NCBI RefSeq assembly: GCF_008119785.1
Contig: NZ_VSFA01000059.1
Coordinates: 1 to 45,931, forward strand
Source of the DNA: Micromonospora sp. MP36
GTDB taxonomy: Bacteria > Actinomycetota > Actinomycetes > Mycobacteriales > Micromonosporaceae
Direction of reading: 5' to 3'
Length of the DNA stretch: 45,931 nucleotides
A program made the translations under genes and the position numbers. How positions within the stretch are numbered: the first letter of the stretch is position 1; each line of letters opens with the position of its first letter. Positions 16,629 through 23,847 of the stretch are shown here, in pieces. The notes beneath the pieces are model-generated. The model did not search any database. It saw only the letters and a list, made by a program, of their open reading frames with translations, and was not told where the DNA came from.

Positions 16629-17641
16629 TACCCCACCGCCCCTTCGAGCACCGGTTCTGAGATAGTGCCGTGGTGGGCTGCCATGAAGTCGGCCAACTCA
16701 GCTCGGATCGGCATCCCATCGCAGTCGCCTTCGCTGGTCGTGGCGATGGCCCCCACCGCGCAGGCCCTCTCTAGGGCCCGCTCCGCCGGCTCCCCGTCGA
16801 TCAGCGCGCTGATGAATCCGGCCGCGAAGCCATCGCCGGCGCCCAGGGTGTCCACTACCTCAACAGCGAAGGGTGGACACCGCCAGACTGCGTTGGCGGT
16901 GTACAGCAGCGCGCCGCGCGAGCCCAGCTTGATCACGACGCCGCGGACGCCGCGGGATAGGTAGAACTGGGCGATCCCCTCGGGTTCGCTGCTCCCAGTG
17001 AGTACCGTTCCCTCCCTGTGGCCTGGCAGGACCCAGTCGCACTGTATGGCCAGCGCGTTGACGACGTCGACCATCTCCTTGTGATCCGGCCATAGAACCG
17101 GCCGCAGGTTGGGATCGAAGCTCACCGGTAGGCCATTGTTCCGTGCTGTTTCCACAGCTTTGAAGGCGCAGTGGCGAGCCGACGGGGAAATCGCGAGGGG
17201 GATTCCGGTGACGTGCAGGTGTCGGGCCGCCGTCAGATACTCAAGGACGTCAGGAGCCGCCGCAAGCTTCGAGCCGGCGCTGCCTTGCCGGTAGTAGACA
17301 TACGTCGGGTCGCGCCCGACGACGCGCTCCTTGATCTGTAGGCCCGTCGCGGCGTCCCGGCTGGTGGTCAGCATCGTCGTGTCAACGTTTTCGGCCTCGA
17401 ATCGAGCCCGAGCGGCTTTTCCGAAGAGATCGTCGCCGACCGTTCCGAGATAGCCGACCCGATGCCCCAGCCGGGCAAGGGCGATCGCCGTGTTCACCTC
17501 TGACCCGGCCAGGCGGCGCTCGAAGTGAGTGGCGTCGTCCAGCGGGCCGACCTGCGTCGCGAGCAGGCTTCCCAACGCCTCACCGAGTGTCACGACGTCC
17601 AGCGTCGGCAGACCGGCCGCTCTTGGCGGCGGCACGGTCAC
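16628..17641 (-). CDS. kdgK: PfkB-family 2-keto-3-deoxygluconate kinase
   Basis: A 337-residue ribokinase-fold sugar kinase. It shows LAGSEVNTAIALARLG (sugar lid), VYYRQGSAGSKLAAAPDVLE and HLHVTGIPLAIS, which are typical of KDG kinases, and the catalytic block VVDTLGAGDGFAAGF with the anion hole and base Asp. I place the start at the GTG at 17639-17641 because it overlaps the RidA stop as GTGA, a coupling seen repeatedly in this operon; a GTG five codons upstream is the alternative. Together with KDPG aldolase downstream it completes the lower half of a 2-keto-3-deoxy-sugar route to pyruvate and glyceraldehyde-3-phosphate. Confidence 0.88.
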   Translation of the reverse strand: MTVPPPRAAGLPTLDVVTLGEALGSLLATQVGPLDDATHFERRLAGSEVNTAIALARLGHRVGYLGTVGDDLFGKAARARFEAENVDTTMLTTSRDAATGLQIKERVVGRDPTYVYYRQGSAGSKLAAAPDVLEYLTAARHLHVTGIPLAISPSARHCAFKAVETARNNGLPVSFDPNLRPVLWPDHKEMVDVVNALAIQCDWVLPGHREGTVLTGSSEPEGIAQFYLSRGVRGVVIKLGSRGALLYTANAVWRCPPFAVEVVDTLGAGDGFAAGFISALIDGEPAERALERACAVGAIATTSEGDCDGMPIRAELADFMAAHHGTISEPVLEGAVG

Positions 17642-18027
17642 GGCCTGACCGCCCACGCCTCGATCTCGAAGAGCAGATCTCCGGCAAGGGCGACGCCTAC
17701 GGTGCTCCGGGCGGGTAGCGGCTGGGGAAAGACCTCGCGGTAGACCGCATCGAACTCGGCAAAGTCGTCGATGTTAGTCAGGAAGCACGTCGTCTTCACG
17801 ACGTCCTCCAGACCCAGACCCTCTGCGGCCAGTACCGCCGCCAGGTTAGCGATGGCCGCGCGGACCTGCTCGCCCAGCCCGTCCTTGAGTTCGCCGGTGA
17901 CCGGATCGCTGCCGACCTGGCCCGCTGTTACCACCACGTTCCCGAATGCAATCCCCTGTGAGTAGGAGGCGGTCGGGGCGGCAGCGCCCTTGGCAATGAT
18001 CGCGCGACGAGCAGACAAATCAATCAC
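17638..18027 (-). CDS. RidA-family enamine/imine deaminase
   Basis: RidA proteins hydrolyse reactive enamine/imine intermediates or, in catabolic operons, act as aminoacrylate-type deaminases. The 129-residue protein shows the family pattern APTASYSQGIAFGNVVVTAG, then VVKTTCFLTNIDDFAEFDAVY and PARSTVGVALA, where the substrate-binding arginine sits. The start is uncertain: a GTG at 18025-18027 lies directly after GGAG, while a TTG three codons later has better spacing. It is 144 bp after the SDR gene. Its presence fits release of unstable enamine products during breakdown of nitrogenous rings. Confidence 0.85.
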   Translation of the reverse strand: MIDLSARRAIIAKGAAAPTASYSQGIAFGNVVVTAGQVGSDPVTGELKDGLGEQVRAAIANLAAVLAAEGLGLEDVVKTTCFLTNIDDFAEFDAVYREVFPQPLPARSTVGVALAGDLLFEIEAWAVRP

Positions 18028-18171
18028 TCCAATCCAGGAAATGTGTGTGGCTAAAGGTGATGAACCGGTGGCCGGATCAACGGGCCTGCTGCAACTGATT
18101 GCTCGGCAGGCAGGCAATGCAGCCTTTGAACGCGGCATGCAAGTGGTTGCGATGCCGGCACGAGGCATTGA

Positions 18172-18936
18172 TCATTGTGCGGTGTATCCGCCGTCAATCG
18201 TAAGCGTGCTGCCATTGACGTACTGAGCGTCATCCGACAGCAGATATGCGCACCCTGCCGCCACTTCCTCGGGCTGACCCATCCGTTGGGCGGGGACGCG
18301 GCCGATAACGACCCTGTAGTCCTCTCCCGTCTGCGCGAAGCCGACCTGTGTCATAGGGGTGTCGATCGGGCCCGGGCAGACGGCGTTGGCGCGCACCCCC
18401 TGCCGGCCGTAGTCGACGGCGATGGAGCGCATCAGGTTGATCACCCCGGCCTTGGCGGCGCAGTAGCCGGCGTTGGTCGGGTAGCCGACCAGCCCGACCT
18501 GGGAGGCGATGGCGACGAAGGAGCCGCGGCCGGCCTCGGCGAACAGCGGTACGGTCAGGTGCGCCAGCAGGTACACGCTCGTGAGGTTCACCTCGATGAC
18601 GCGCTGCCATTTCTCGGGGGTGAGTTCTCCGACGGATCCCCCTTGCGCGATCCCGGCCGCCGCGACCACGCCGTCCAGCCGGCCTGACCGCTGCATCGCG
18701 ATGTCGATGCAGGCTCGGAGGTCGTCCAGGGAGGTGACATCACCGACCTTGCCCTCGACTGGCCCCGACCAGTCCCGCATGACGTTCGGCTGCAGGTCTA
18801 GGGCGACGACGTGGGCCCCTTCCGCCACGAGCCGGTGCACCGCTGCCTCGCCGATTCCTGAGGCGGCGCCGGTGACGATCACTGAGCGCCCGCGCAGACG
18901 TGGCCCAATGTGAACATCAGCGTGTTGTGTGCTCAT
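18172..18936 (-). CDS. Short-chain dehydrogenase/reductase
   Basis: A 254-residue classical SDR using NAD(P). The cofactor motif is VTGASGIGEA-type (VTGAASGIGEAAVHRL), the NAG-like segment is VVAAAGIAQGG, the catalytic Ser/Tyr/Lys are in IASQVGLVGYPTNAGYCAAK, and the PG motif is VCPGPIDTPM. The end TLTIDGGYTAQ is the standard family tail. An aspartate after the first strand pair (VVALDLQPN) favours NAD over NADP. It follows the binding-protein gene after a strong hairpin (18993-19028). It likely oxidises a sugar or polyol feeding the KDG branch; the substrate is not determined. Confidence 0.9.
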   Translation of the reverse strand: MSTQHADVHIGPRLRGRSVIVTGAASGIGEAAVHRLVAEGAHVVALDLQPNVMRDWSGPVEGKVGDVTSLDDLRACIDIAMQRSGRLDGVVAAAGIAQGGSVGELTPEKWQRVIEVNLTSVYLLAHLTVPLFAEAGRGSFVAIASQVGLVGYPTNAGYCAAKAGVINLMRSIAVDYGRQGVRANAVCPGPIDTPMTQVGFAQTGEDYRVVIGRVPAQRMGQPEEVAAGCAYLLSDDAQYVNGSTLTIDGGYTAQ

Positions 18937-18992
18937 CCTTGTTCCCTACCCAACTCATCGCCACCTGACGGTGGTGCCAGCTGATCCCCGGT

Positions 18993-19028
18993 CCGCGGGT
19001 GCGCCCGCCGATTCGGGCGCACCCGCGG
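18993..19028 (-). terminator. 15-bp perfect hairpin after binding-protein gene
   Basis: CCGCGGGTGCGCCCG (18993-19007) and CGGGCGCACCCGCGG (19014-19028) are perfect reverse complements around a six-base loop. The hairpin begins ten bases after the stop of the binding-protein gene and lies 57 bp before the SDR start. No T-run follows on either strand. It most likely acts as a 3' mRNA stabiliser or partial terminator that lets the binding protein be made in excess over the enzymes downstream. Confidence 0.75.
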
Positions 19029-19037
19029 GAGCGCGCG

Positions 19038-20150
19038 CTAGACGGTGATCCCTAGCTTCTGGCAGGCCGCGACGAAGTCGCCCGAGCAGACCTTGCTGGC
19101 GTCGAGCTTCTCTTCGTCGAAGTACTGCTTGATGTTCTTCTGGTTGATCGGGCCGATCTCGAAGAGGTAGGTCGGCACGTCCATCTTGCCGTTGTTGACC
19201 GTGGCCTCCTTGTACTGGGCGGGGACCTCCTCACCGCGGCCGAGATGCAGGGCGACGTCGGCCGCCTTGGTCGCCTCGTCGACGATGTCCTGGAACTCGG
19301 TCATGTACTGCTCGCCCGTGATGATCCGCTGCAGCGCGGCCACGTCGTTGTCGAGGCCGGTCACAGGACGCGTCCGCGGATCGATGTTGGCCGACTTCAT
19401 CGCGGCGATCACGCCGCCGGCCATACCGTCGTTGCTTGAGTAGACGCCGAAGAACCCGTCGCGGCCGAGCGCGGTGATCGCCTGGTCCATCTCCTGCTGC
19501 GCCTTCGACGGGTCCCACTGCGGGGTGTCGAAGCGCATGGCGACCTCGATCCCCTTCTCCTTGAAGACCTCCTCGGCGCCCTGCTTCATCTTGGCGTCAT
19601 CGGTGTCGCCCGGCGCACCGTTGATCATCACGATCGGGCCCTTGGGGTGCCCCTGCTCGGCCAGCGCCTCGGCCAGCGACAGCGCCTTGTCCCGGCCGGC
19701 CTGGGCGGTGTCCATGGTGAGGCTCCACGACACGTTCGCGTTCTGGATCAGGCGACCCAGGGAGATCACGGCCACGTCGTTGGCCTCGGCCCGCGCCGCG
19801 ATGCCCGCGGCGGCCTTGCTATCCACGGGGTTCGTGATGATGACCTTGGCGCCGTCGGCGATGACGTTCTCGGCCTGCTGCAGTTGCTGCGACGGGTCGG
19901 AGTTGGCGTTGGCCGTGATCAGCCGGCAGTCCGGGCAGATTTCCTTCAGCCGCTTCGTCAGCGCCGGCTTCTCGATGGCCTCGTAGCGGGGGGTGATGGT
20001 CTCCGGCGCGAGGTAGGCGATCGTCGGGGATGCGTTCTTGCCGCTGTCCCCGCCGTCGCTGTCACCGCAGGCCGTGAGCGCGACCGAAGCGGTGGTGATG
20101 AGAACGGCGGCCGCGACCATGCGCCCGCGGCGAAGTGAGCTCCTGTTCAT
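19038..20150 (-). CDS. Module A sugar-type ABC substrate-binding lipoprotein
   Basis: A 370-residue periplasmic-binding-protein type 1 lipoprotein of the ribose/xylose (CUT2) class. The signal peptide ends in the lipobox ALTAC with Cys about residue 28, followed by a Ser/Gly/Asp linker. The core shows ITNPVDSKAAAG, VVMINGAPGD-like (IVMINGAPGDTDD) and FGVYSSNDGMAGGVIAAM, characteristic of the XylF-like group. The ATG at 20148-20150 has GAGG upstream. It is separated from the permease by 66 bp carrying a 14-bp direct repeat. The family usually binds sugars, but given the hydantoinase and amidase in the same module the ligand may be a ureide or a sugar-linked ureide. Confidence 0.92.
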   Translation of the reverse strand: MNRSSLRRGRMVAAAVLITTASVALTACGDSDGGDSGKNASPTIAYLAPETITPRYEAIEKPALTKRLKEICPDCRLITANANSDPSQQLQQAENVIADGAKVIITNPVDSKAAAGIAARAEANDVAVISLGRLIQNANVSWSLTMDTAQAGRDKALSLAEALAEQGHPKGPIVMINGAPGDTDDAKMKQGAEEVFKEKGIEVAMRFDTPQWDPSKAQQEMDQAITALGRDGFFGVYSSNDGMAGGVIAAMKSANIDPRTRPVTGLDNDVAALQRIITGEQYMTEFQDIVDEATKAADVALHLGRGEEVPAQYKEATVNNGKMDVPTYLFEIGPINQKNIKQYFDEEKLDASKVCSGDFVAACQKLGITV

Positions 20151-20172
20151 GATCTCGTGTCCTCAAGGTGAA

Positions 20173-20205
20173 AGGGGTGGGGGAATGTGAGAGGGGTGGG
20201 GGAAT
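20173..20205. repeat. 14-bp direct repeat before binding-protein gene
   Basis: AGGGGTGGGGGAAT occurs exactly twice (20173-20186 and 20192-20205), 19 bp apart start to start. It lies in the 66-bp gap between the permease stop and the binding-protein start. On the transcribed strand it is C-rich (ATTCCCCCACCCCT), unstructured, and sits just ahead of the ribosome binding site. A role in message processing or loading is possible; simple slippage is the alternative. Confidence 0.6.
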
Positions 20206-20216
20206 AGGGGTCGCGG

Positions 20217-21419
20217 TCACCCGCGTTGGGCGGCCCGTCGGCGTGCCAGGGCATCGATGACCACCGCTAGGACGAGCACGGCGCCCGTGACGGTGAAGCG
20301 GTAGGAGGAGGGCATGGACAGCAGATCCATGCCGTTGGCGATCGAGCCGATCAGCAGCGAGCCGAGCAGCGCCTGCCAGACAGTGCCCACGCCGCCAAAG
20401 AGGCTGACGCCGCCGATGACGGCTCCGGCGATGGCGAGCAGCAGGAGGCTGCCCTGTCCGGAAGACTGGTTCACCGCGAACAGTCGGGAGGCCGCGAGGA
20501 TGCCACCGAGGGCGGCGAGCCCCGCGGTGCAGGCGAACGCCGCTACCTTGATCCGGTCCACCCGCACACCGGAGCGGCGTGCCGCTTCGGCGTTGGAGCC
20601 GATCGCGTACAGGTGGCGGCCCACCTTGCGGGCGGTGAGCACGTAGCTCATCAGGGTCGCCACGGCGAGGACGATGAGTACCACGAGCGGGATGCCGCGG
20701 TGGTTGATGAGCAGCGTGCCGCCGATCAGGACCAGCGCGACCACCGGAATGCGGGGCAGCAGCACCTTCAGCCAGGAGGGCTGCTCCCCGGACGGGTGCC
20801 TGTGGCCGCGCTGGTGAATCAGCGCCGACGCCAGCAGGTAGGCGCTGGCGAGGAGCGTGACGGTCCAGCCGAACCAGTTTGGCACGTAGGTCGAGGTGAG
20901 GCTGACGATGAAGCTGTCGGTGATGTTCAGGTTGCCCTGCTCGCCCAGCACGGCCAACTGCACGCCCTGCCAGGTGAGCAGCCCGCCGAGGGTGACCACG
21001 AAGGACGGTACGCCGAACCGGGTCACGACGACGCCGTGCATGACGCCGATGACGACGCCGCAGAGGATCGCCGCGACGATGGCCAGTGGTGCCGGAACGC
21101 CGATTTTGCTGTTCACCACGGCCATGACCGCGGCGCACAGCCCGCTCACCGAACCCATCGACAGGTCGATCTCGCCCAGCAGCAGGACGATGACGGCGCC
21201 CATCGACAGGACCGCGACGGCCGCGATCTGAAGCAGGAGGTTGCTCAGGTTCCCGACCGTGAGGAACCTCGGGTTCAGCGCGTAGAGCAGCGCCCAGAGG
21301 CCGACGATGCCGATGAGGACGGTGCGGAACCCGTGGTCTCCGCCCGAGGGCAGGGCCAGGAGTCTGGACCAGGGGCGAACGGCCTGCGGTTGCTCGCTTC
21401 TTGAGACAGAGACGGTCAT
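20217..21419 (-). CDS. Module A ABC permease (CUT2 type)
   Basis: A 400-residue BPD_transp_2 membrane protein with about ten hydrophobic segments, as in XylH/RbsC permeases. Recognisable blocks are VIVLLLGEIDLSMGSV and VTRFGVPSFVVTLGGLLTW, then AIAGAVIGGVSLFGGVGTVW near the C-terminus, which contacts the ATPase. The ATG overlaps the ATPase stop as ATGA. It would form the homodimeric channel of the module A importer with the binding protein downstream and the ATPase upstream. Confidence 0.93.
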   Translation of the reverse strand: MTVSVSRSEQPQAVRPWSRLLALPSGGDHGFRTVLIGIVGLWALLYALNPRFLTVGNLSNLLLQIAAVAVLSMGAVIVLLLGEIDLSMGSVSGLCAAVMAVVNSKIGVPAPLAIVAAILCGVVIGVMHGVVVTRFGVPSFVVTLGGLLTWQGVQLAVLGEQGNLNITDSFIVSLTSTYVPNWFGWTVTLLASAYLLASALIHQRGHRHPSGEQPSWLKVLLPRIPVVALVLIGGTLLINHRGIPLVVLIVLAVATLMSYVLTARKVGRHLYAIGSNAEAARRSGVRVDRIKVAAFACTAGLAALGGILAASRLFAVNQSSGQGSLLLLAIAGAVIGGVSLFGGVGTVWQALLGSLLIGSIANGMDLLSMPSSYRFTVTGAVLVLAVVIDALARRRAAQRG

Positions 21420-22177
21420 GCGCCCACTCCTTCCTCAGCGCGCAGGGTCGCCCCGGTGATGGCGGCCACCACGTCGTCCACTTTGACCTGTGCGGTGGTG
21501 AAGACGCCGTTCGTGCGACCGAGACGCAGCACGTGGATCCGGTCGCTGACCGCCATCACGTCAGCCATGTTGTGACTGATGATGATCACGGCGATGCCCT
21601 GGTCCCGCAGCCGCCGGACGAGATCCAGCACCTCGGCGGTCTGCGCGACGCCGAGCGCGGCGGTCGGTTCGTCCAGCAGGACGAGCCGGGGGTTTCCGAC
21701 CAGCGCGCGGGCGATCGCCACCGACTGTCGCTGCCCGCCCGACAGCCGAGCCACCTTCGCCCGGACGCTCTTGATCGTTCTGGCGTTGAGCGAGCCGAGC
21801 AGCTCCCACGACCGGCTTTCCATCGCCGCGTGGTCGAGGTTGCCCCACGGCTTCTTGCGGATCTCCCGGCCGAGGAACAGGTTGTTCACGACGTCGAGGT
21901 CGTCGCACAGTGCCAGGTCCTGGAAGACGGTCGCGATGCCGAGCTCGGTGGCCCGGCGGGGACTGTCCACGACGACCGGCTCGCCGGCGATGAGAATGGT
22001 CCCCTCGTCAGGGGGGCGGGCGCCACAGATGCTCTTGACAAGGGTCGACTTGCCGGCACCGTTGTCTCCCACCAGCGCGAGCACCTCACCGGGATCCACC
22101 GTGAGGTTGACGCCCGACAGGGCGCGTACCGCGCCGTAGGTGACGCCCACCCCTTGCAGCTCAAGCACAGGGGTCAC
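21416..22177 (-). CDS. Module A ABC ATPase, single-domain
   Basis: A 253-residue ATP-binding subunit. Walker A is GDNGAGKSTLVKSICG, the signature is LSGGQRQSVAIARAL, and Walker B is LVLLDEPTAALG, followed by the H-loop in IIISHNM. Sugar CUT2 importers often carry a fused double ATPase of about 500 residues; this is the one-domain form, as in fructose FrcA-type systems. The GTG at 22175-22177 follows GAGGAGG. It lies 21 bp after the amidase gene, so transport and hydrolysis are co-expressed. Confidence 0.93.
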   Translation of the reverse strand: MTPVLELQGVGVTYGAVRALSGVNLTVDPGEVLALVGDNGAGKSTLVKSICGARPPDEGTILIAGEPVVVDSPRRATELGIATVFQDLALCDDLDVVNNLFLGREIRKKPWGNLDHAAMESRSWELLGSLNARTIKSVRAKVARLSGGQRQSVAIARALVGNPRLVLLDEPTAALGVAQTAEVLDLVRRLRDQGIAVIIISHNMADVMAVSDRIHVLRLGRTNGVFTTAQVKVDDVVAAITGATLRAEEGVGA

Positions 22178-22198
22178 AGGTCCTCCTCTGGATGGCGG

Positions 22199-22873
22199 TC
22201 ATGGACGGAACAGCGGTTCCGGCTCGCCCATGCCGGCAAGGTGGGACAGGGCGTCCTCGAGCTCGACGACGTCCCCGTAGCGGTTGTCGATGTCGAACAG
22301 CGCCGCCACATGGGCGCTGGCGCAGCGGTCACCGACGGCCTGGCGCGGCACGATGACCCGGAAGTTGAGGTCGATGGCGCTCTCGCAGGAGGCGCGGACG
22401 CAGCCGCTGGTCGAGCAGCCCGTGACGACCACGGTGTCCACGCCGTCGGAAACGAGCTGGGCCGTGAGGTTCGTGCCGAAAAACGAGGAGCCGCGTGGCT
22501 TCTCGATCAGCGGCTCGTCCGGGCGGCGCTCCAGCTCGGGGATCAGCGCGACGCGCTCGGAGCCGCGGACCATCTTCAACAGGTGCGGCGTCTTCTTCGA
22601 GGCCACCGAGCCGACGTCGCGCATCGACGCGTCGAACGCCATGGTGGTGAAGTACCGGGGCAAGTCCTTCTCACGGAAGACCTCCAGCAGCTGCTGGATG
22701 GACTTCGTCACCTCGGACAGGTCCGATCCGATCATCTCGTCGGTGCGGGTCCACGCGCCCGCCATGTCGATGACAAGCAGGGCGGGGCGACGGCCCCAGC
22801 CGACGCGGCCGCCGAAGCCGGCCTCCAGGTACTGCTTGGTCAGTTCGGGATCGCCGTATGCGTGCTGGCGCAC
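22199..22873 (-). CDS. Module A N-carbamoyl-amino-acid amidase (isochorismatase fold)
   Basis: A 224-residue cysteine hydrolase most like N-carbamoylsarcosine amidohydrolase, which cuts N-carbamoyl amino acids to the amino acid, CO2 and ammonia. The triad is visible: Asp in LLVIDMAGAWT, Lys in EKPRGSSFFGT, and Cys in VTGCSTSGCVRAS (second Cys of that motif). The N-terminal GRVGWGRRPA block is shared with the module B copy, and both proteins have exactly the same length. The GTG at 22871-22873 follows AAGGAG. Paired with a hydantoinase it would perform the second step of hydantoin breakdown; true isochorismatase or nicotinamidase activity is less likely. Confidence 0.9.
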   Translation of the reverse strand: MRQHAYGDPELTKQYLEAGFGGRVGWGRRPALLVIDMAGAWTRTDEMIGSDLSEVTKSIQQLLEVFREKDLPRYFTTMAFDASMRDVGSVASKKTPHLLKMVRGSERVALIPELERRPDEPLIEKPRGSSFFGTNLTAQLVSDGVDTVVVTGCSTSGCVRASCESAIDLNFRVIVPRQAVGDRCASAHVAALFDIDNRYGDVVELEDALSHLAGMGEPEPLFRP

Positions 22874-22945
22874 GATGACTTGCTCCTTCTTCTCGTTGGG
22901 TCGTGCTTCTCGTCGGGTCCTCGCGCAGGGCTGAACGGGAAAGGG

Positions 22946-23764
22946 CTAGCCCTGCATCATGCGAAGCACCCTGGACAGGACGGGGGTGTTGTCGGTGGCC
23001 GCGAAGTCCTTCAGGTCCCCGATCAGCCGGCTGAGATGTGCGCGCATAGCGCGCTCGGCCGCGTCCGGATCGCGGGCGGCCAGCGCATCGAGTATCACCG
23101 CATGATCGTTGGGCGACTCGTCGGCCGAGCCCCGGAGGGCCGTCACGACATCGAGGACACCCTCGAGGTAGTCGAGTTGGTCACTGAGAATCGTGTTGCC
23201 GAGGGTGATGAGCAGGGGGTTGCCCGAGAACTGCATGAGCACCCGGTGAAACATCTGGGCGCACTGCCGTCCGACGCTTCCGCTCTCGAGGTGGTGGCGA
23301 TGCTGCTCAAGCAGCGCCCGGAGTTCGACCAGTTCCGACTCCGTGATCCGCTCGGCGGCCGCGCGCGCCGCCTCGCTCTCCACGGCGCGGCGGGCGTGCA
23401 ACAGGTCGAAGACCTGTTCAATCGTGTTGATGTCGAGGGCACGAGCCAGTTCCGCGTCGCGGTCGCGGCTGTCCCGGATCGCCCGCACCAACTGCCGGCC
23501 GGCATCGGTGATCGACCGGCCCTTGGAGCCGGCGCGCGACGTCAGCCCGGCCTCGTCCAGGTCCAGCAGGACCCGGGACACGCTCGCCTCACTCACCGCG
23601 AAGCCCGCCGCCTCGAGGTGCTTGTGCAGCAGTCGCGCGCCGCACGGATAGTCAACCTCGGCCAGCCGCGACAGCAGTGCGAACTGCATCTCGGTCACTG
23701 CAGAGCCCTCCTCACCAGGCTTTTCGGCGTTGGTGACCAGCTCTCGTACTGCGCCAGTTGGCAT
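22946..23764 (-). CDS. Module A transcriptional regulator, winged helix plus FCD
   Basis: A 272-residue regulator. The C-terminal two thirds are an FCD ligand-binding domain (LHARRAVESEAARAAAERI, then MFHRVLMQFSGNPLL and HAVILDALAARDPDAAERAM with the metal-binding histidines). The N-terminal 90 residues are a winged helix (QFALLSRLAEVDYPCGARLL, then ASVSRVLLDLDEAGL) that is not the usual GntR type and looks like the RNase R-type winged-helix domain (HTH_12). It is divergent from the hydantoinase at 23848 across an 83-bp gap containing a perfect palindrome. It probably senses a ureide or carbamoyl product and controls both directions. Confidence 0.88.
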   Translation of the reverse strand: MPTGAVRELVTNAEKPGEEGSAVTEMQFALLSRLAEVDYPCGARLLHKHLEAAGFAVSEASVSRVLLDLDEAGLTSRAGSKGRSITDAGRQLVRAIRDSRDRDAELARALDINTIEQVFDLLHARRAVESEAARAAAERITESELVELRALLEQHRHHLESGSVGRQCAQMFHRVLMQFSGNPLLITLGNTILSDQLDYLEGVLDVVTALRGSADESPNDHAVILDALAARDPDAAERAMRAHLSRLIGDLKDFAATDNTPVLSRVLRMMQG

Positions 23765-23808
23765 TGCCCTACCTTCATGCCTGCTCTAGGGTTGGCGGAA
23801 CCGTAACA

Positions 23809-23830
23809 GGTTCCTCATATTTGAGGAACC
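23809..23830. promoter_or_regulatory. Perfect 22-bp palindromic operator candidate
   Basis: GGTTCCTCA (23809-23817) and TGAGGAACC (23822-23830) are exact reverse complements around TATT. It sits between the divergent regulator and hydantoinase, 17 bp before the hydantoinase start and overlapping its likely core promoter. GGAACC at 23797-23802 forms a second inverted pair with GGTTCC at 23809-23814. The position and symmetry fit a dimeric autoregulator. Confidence 0.8.
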
Positions 23831-23847
23831 CCCTTCAGGGGAGGAAG

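Noticed and set aside
21401..23806. 801-codon plus-strand frame over the module A ABC genes
   Set aside because: It is antisense to ATPase A, amidase A and regulator A, each with full catalytic or domain motifs; the long frame is a high-GC codon-bias shadow.
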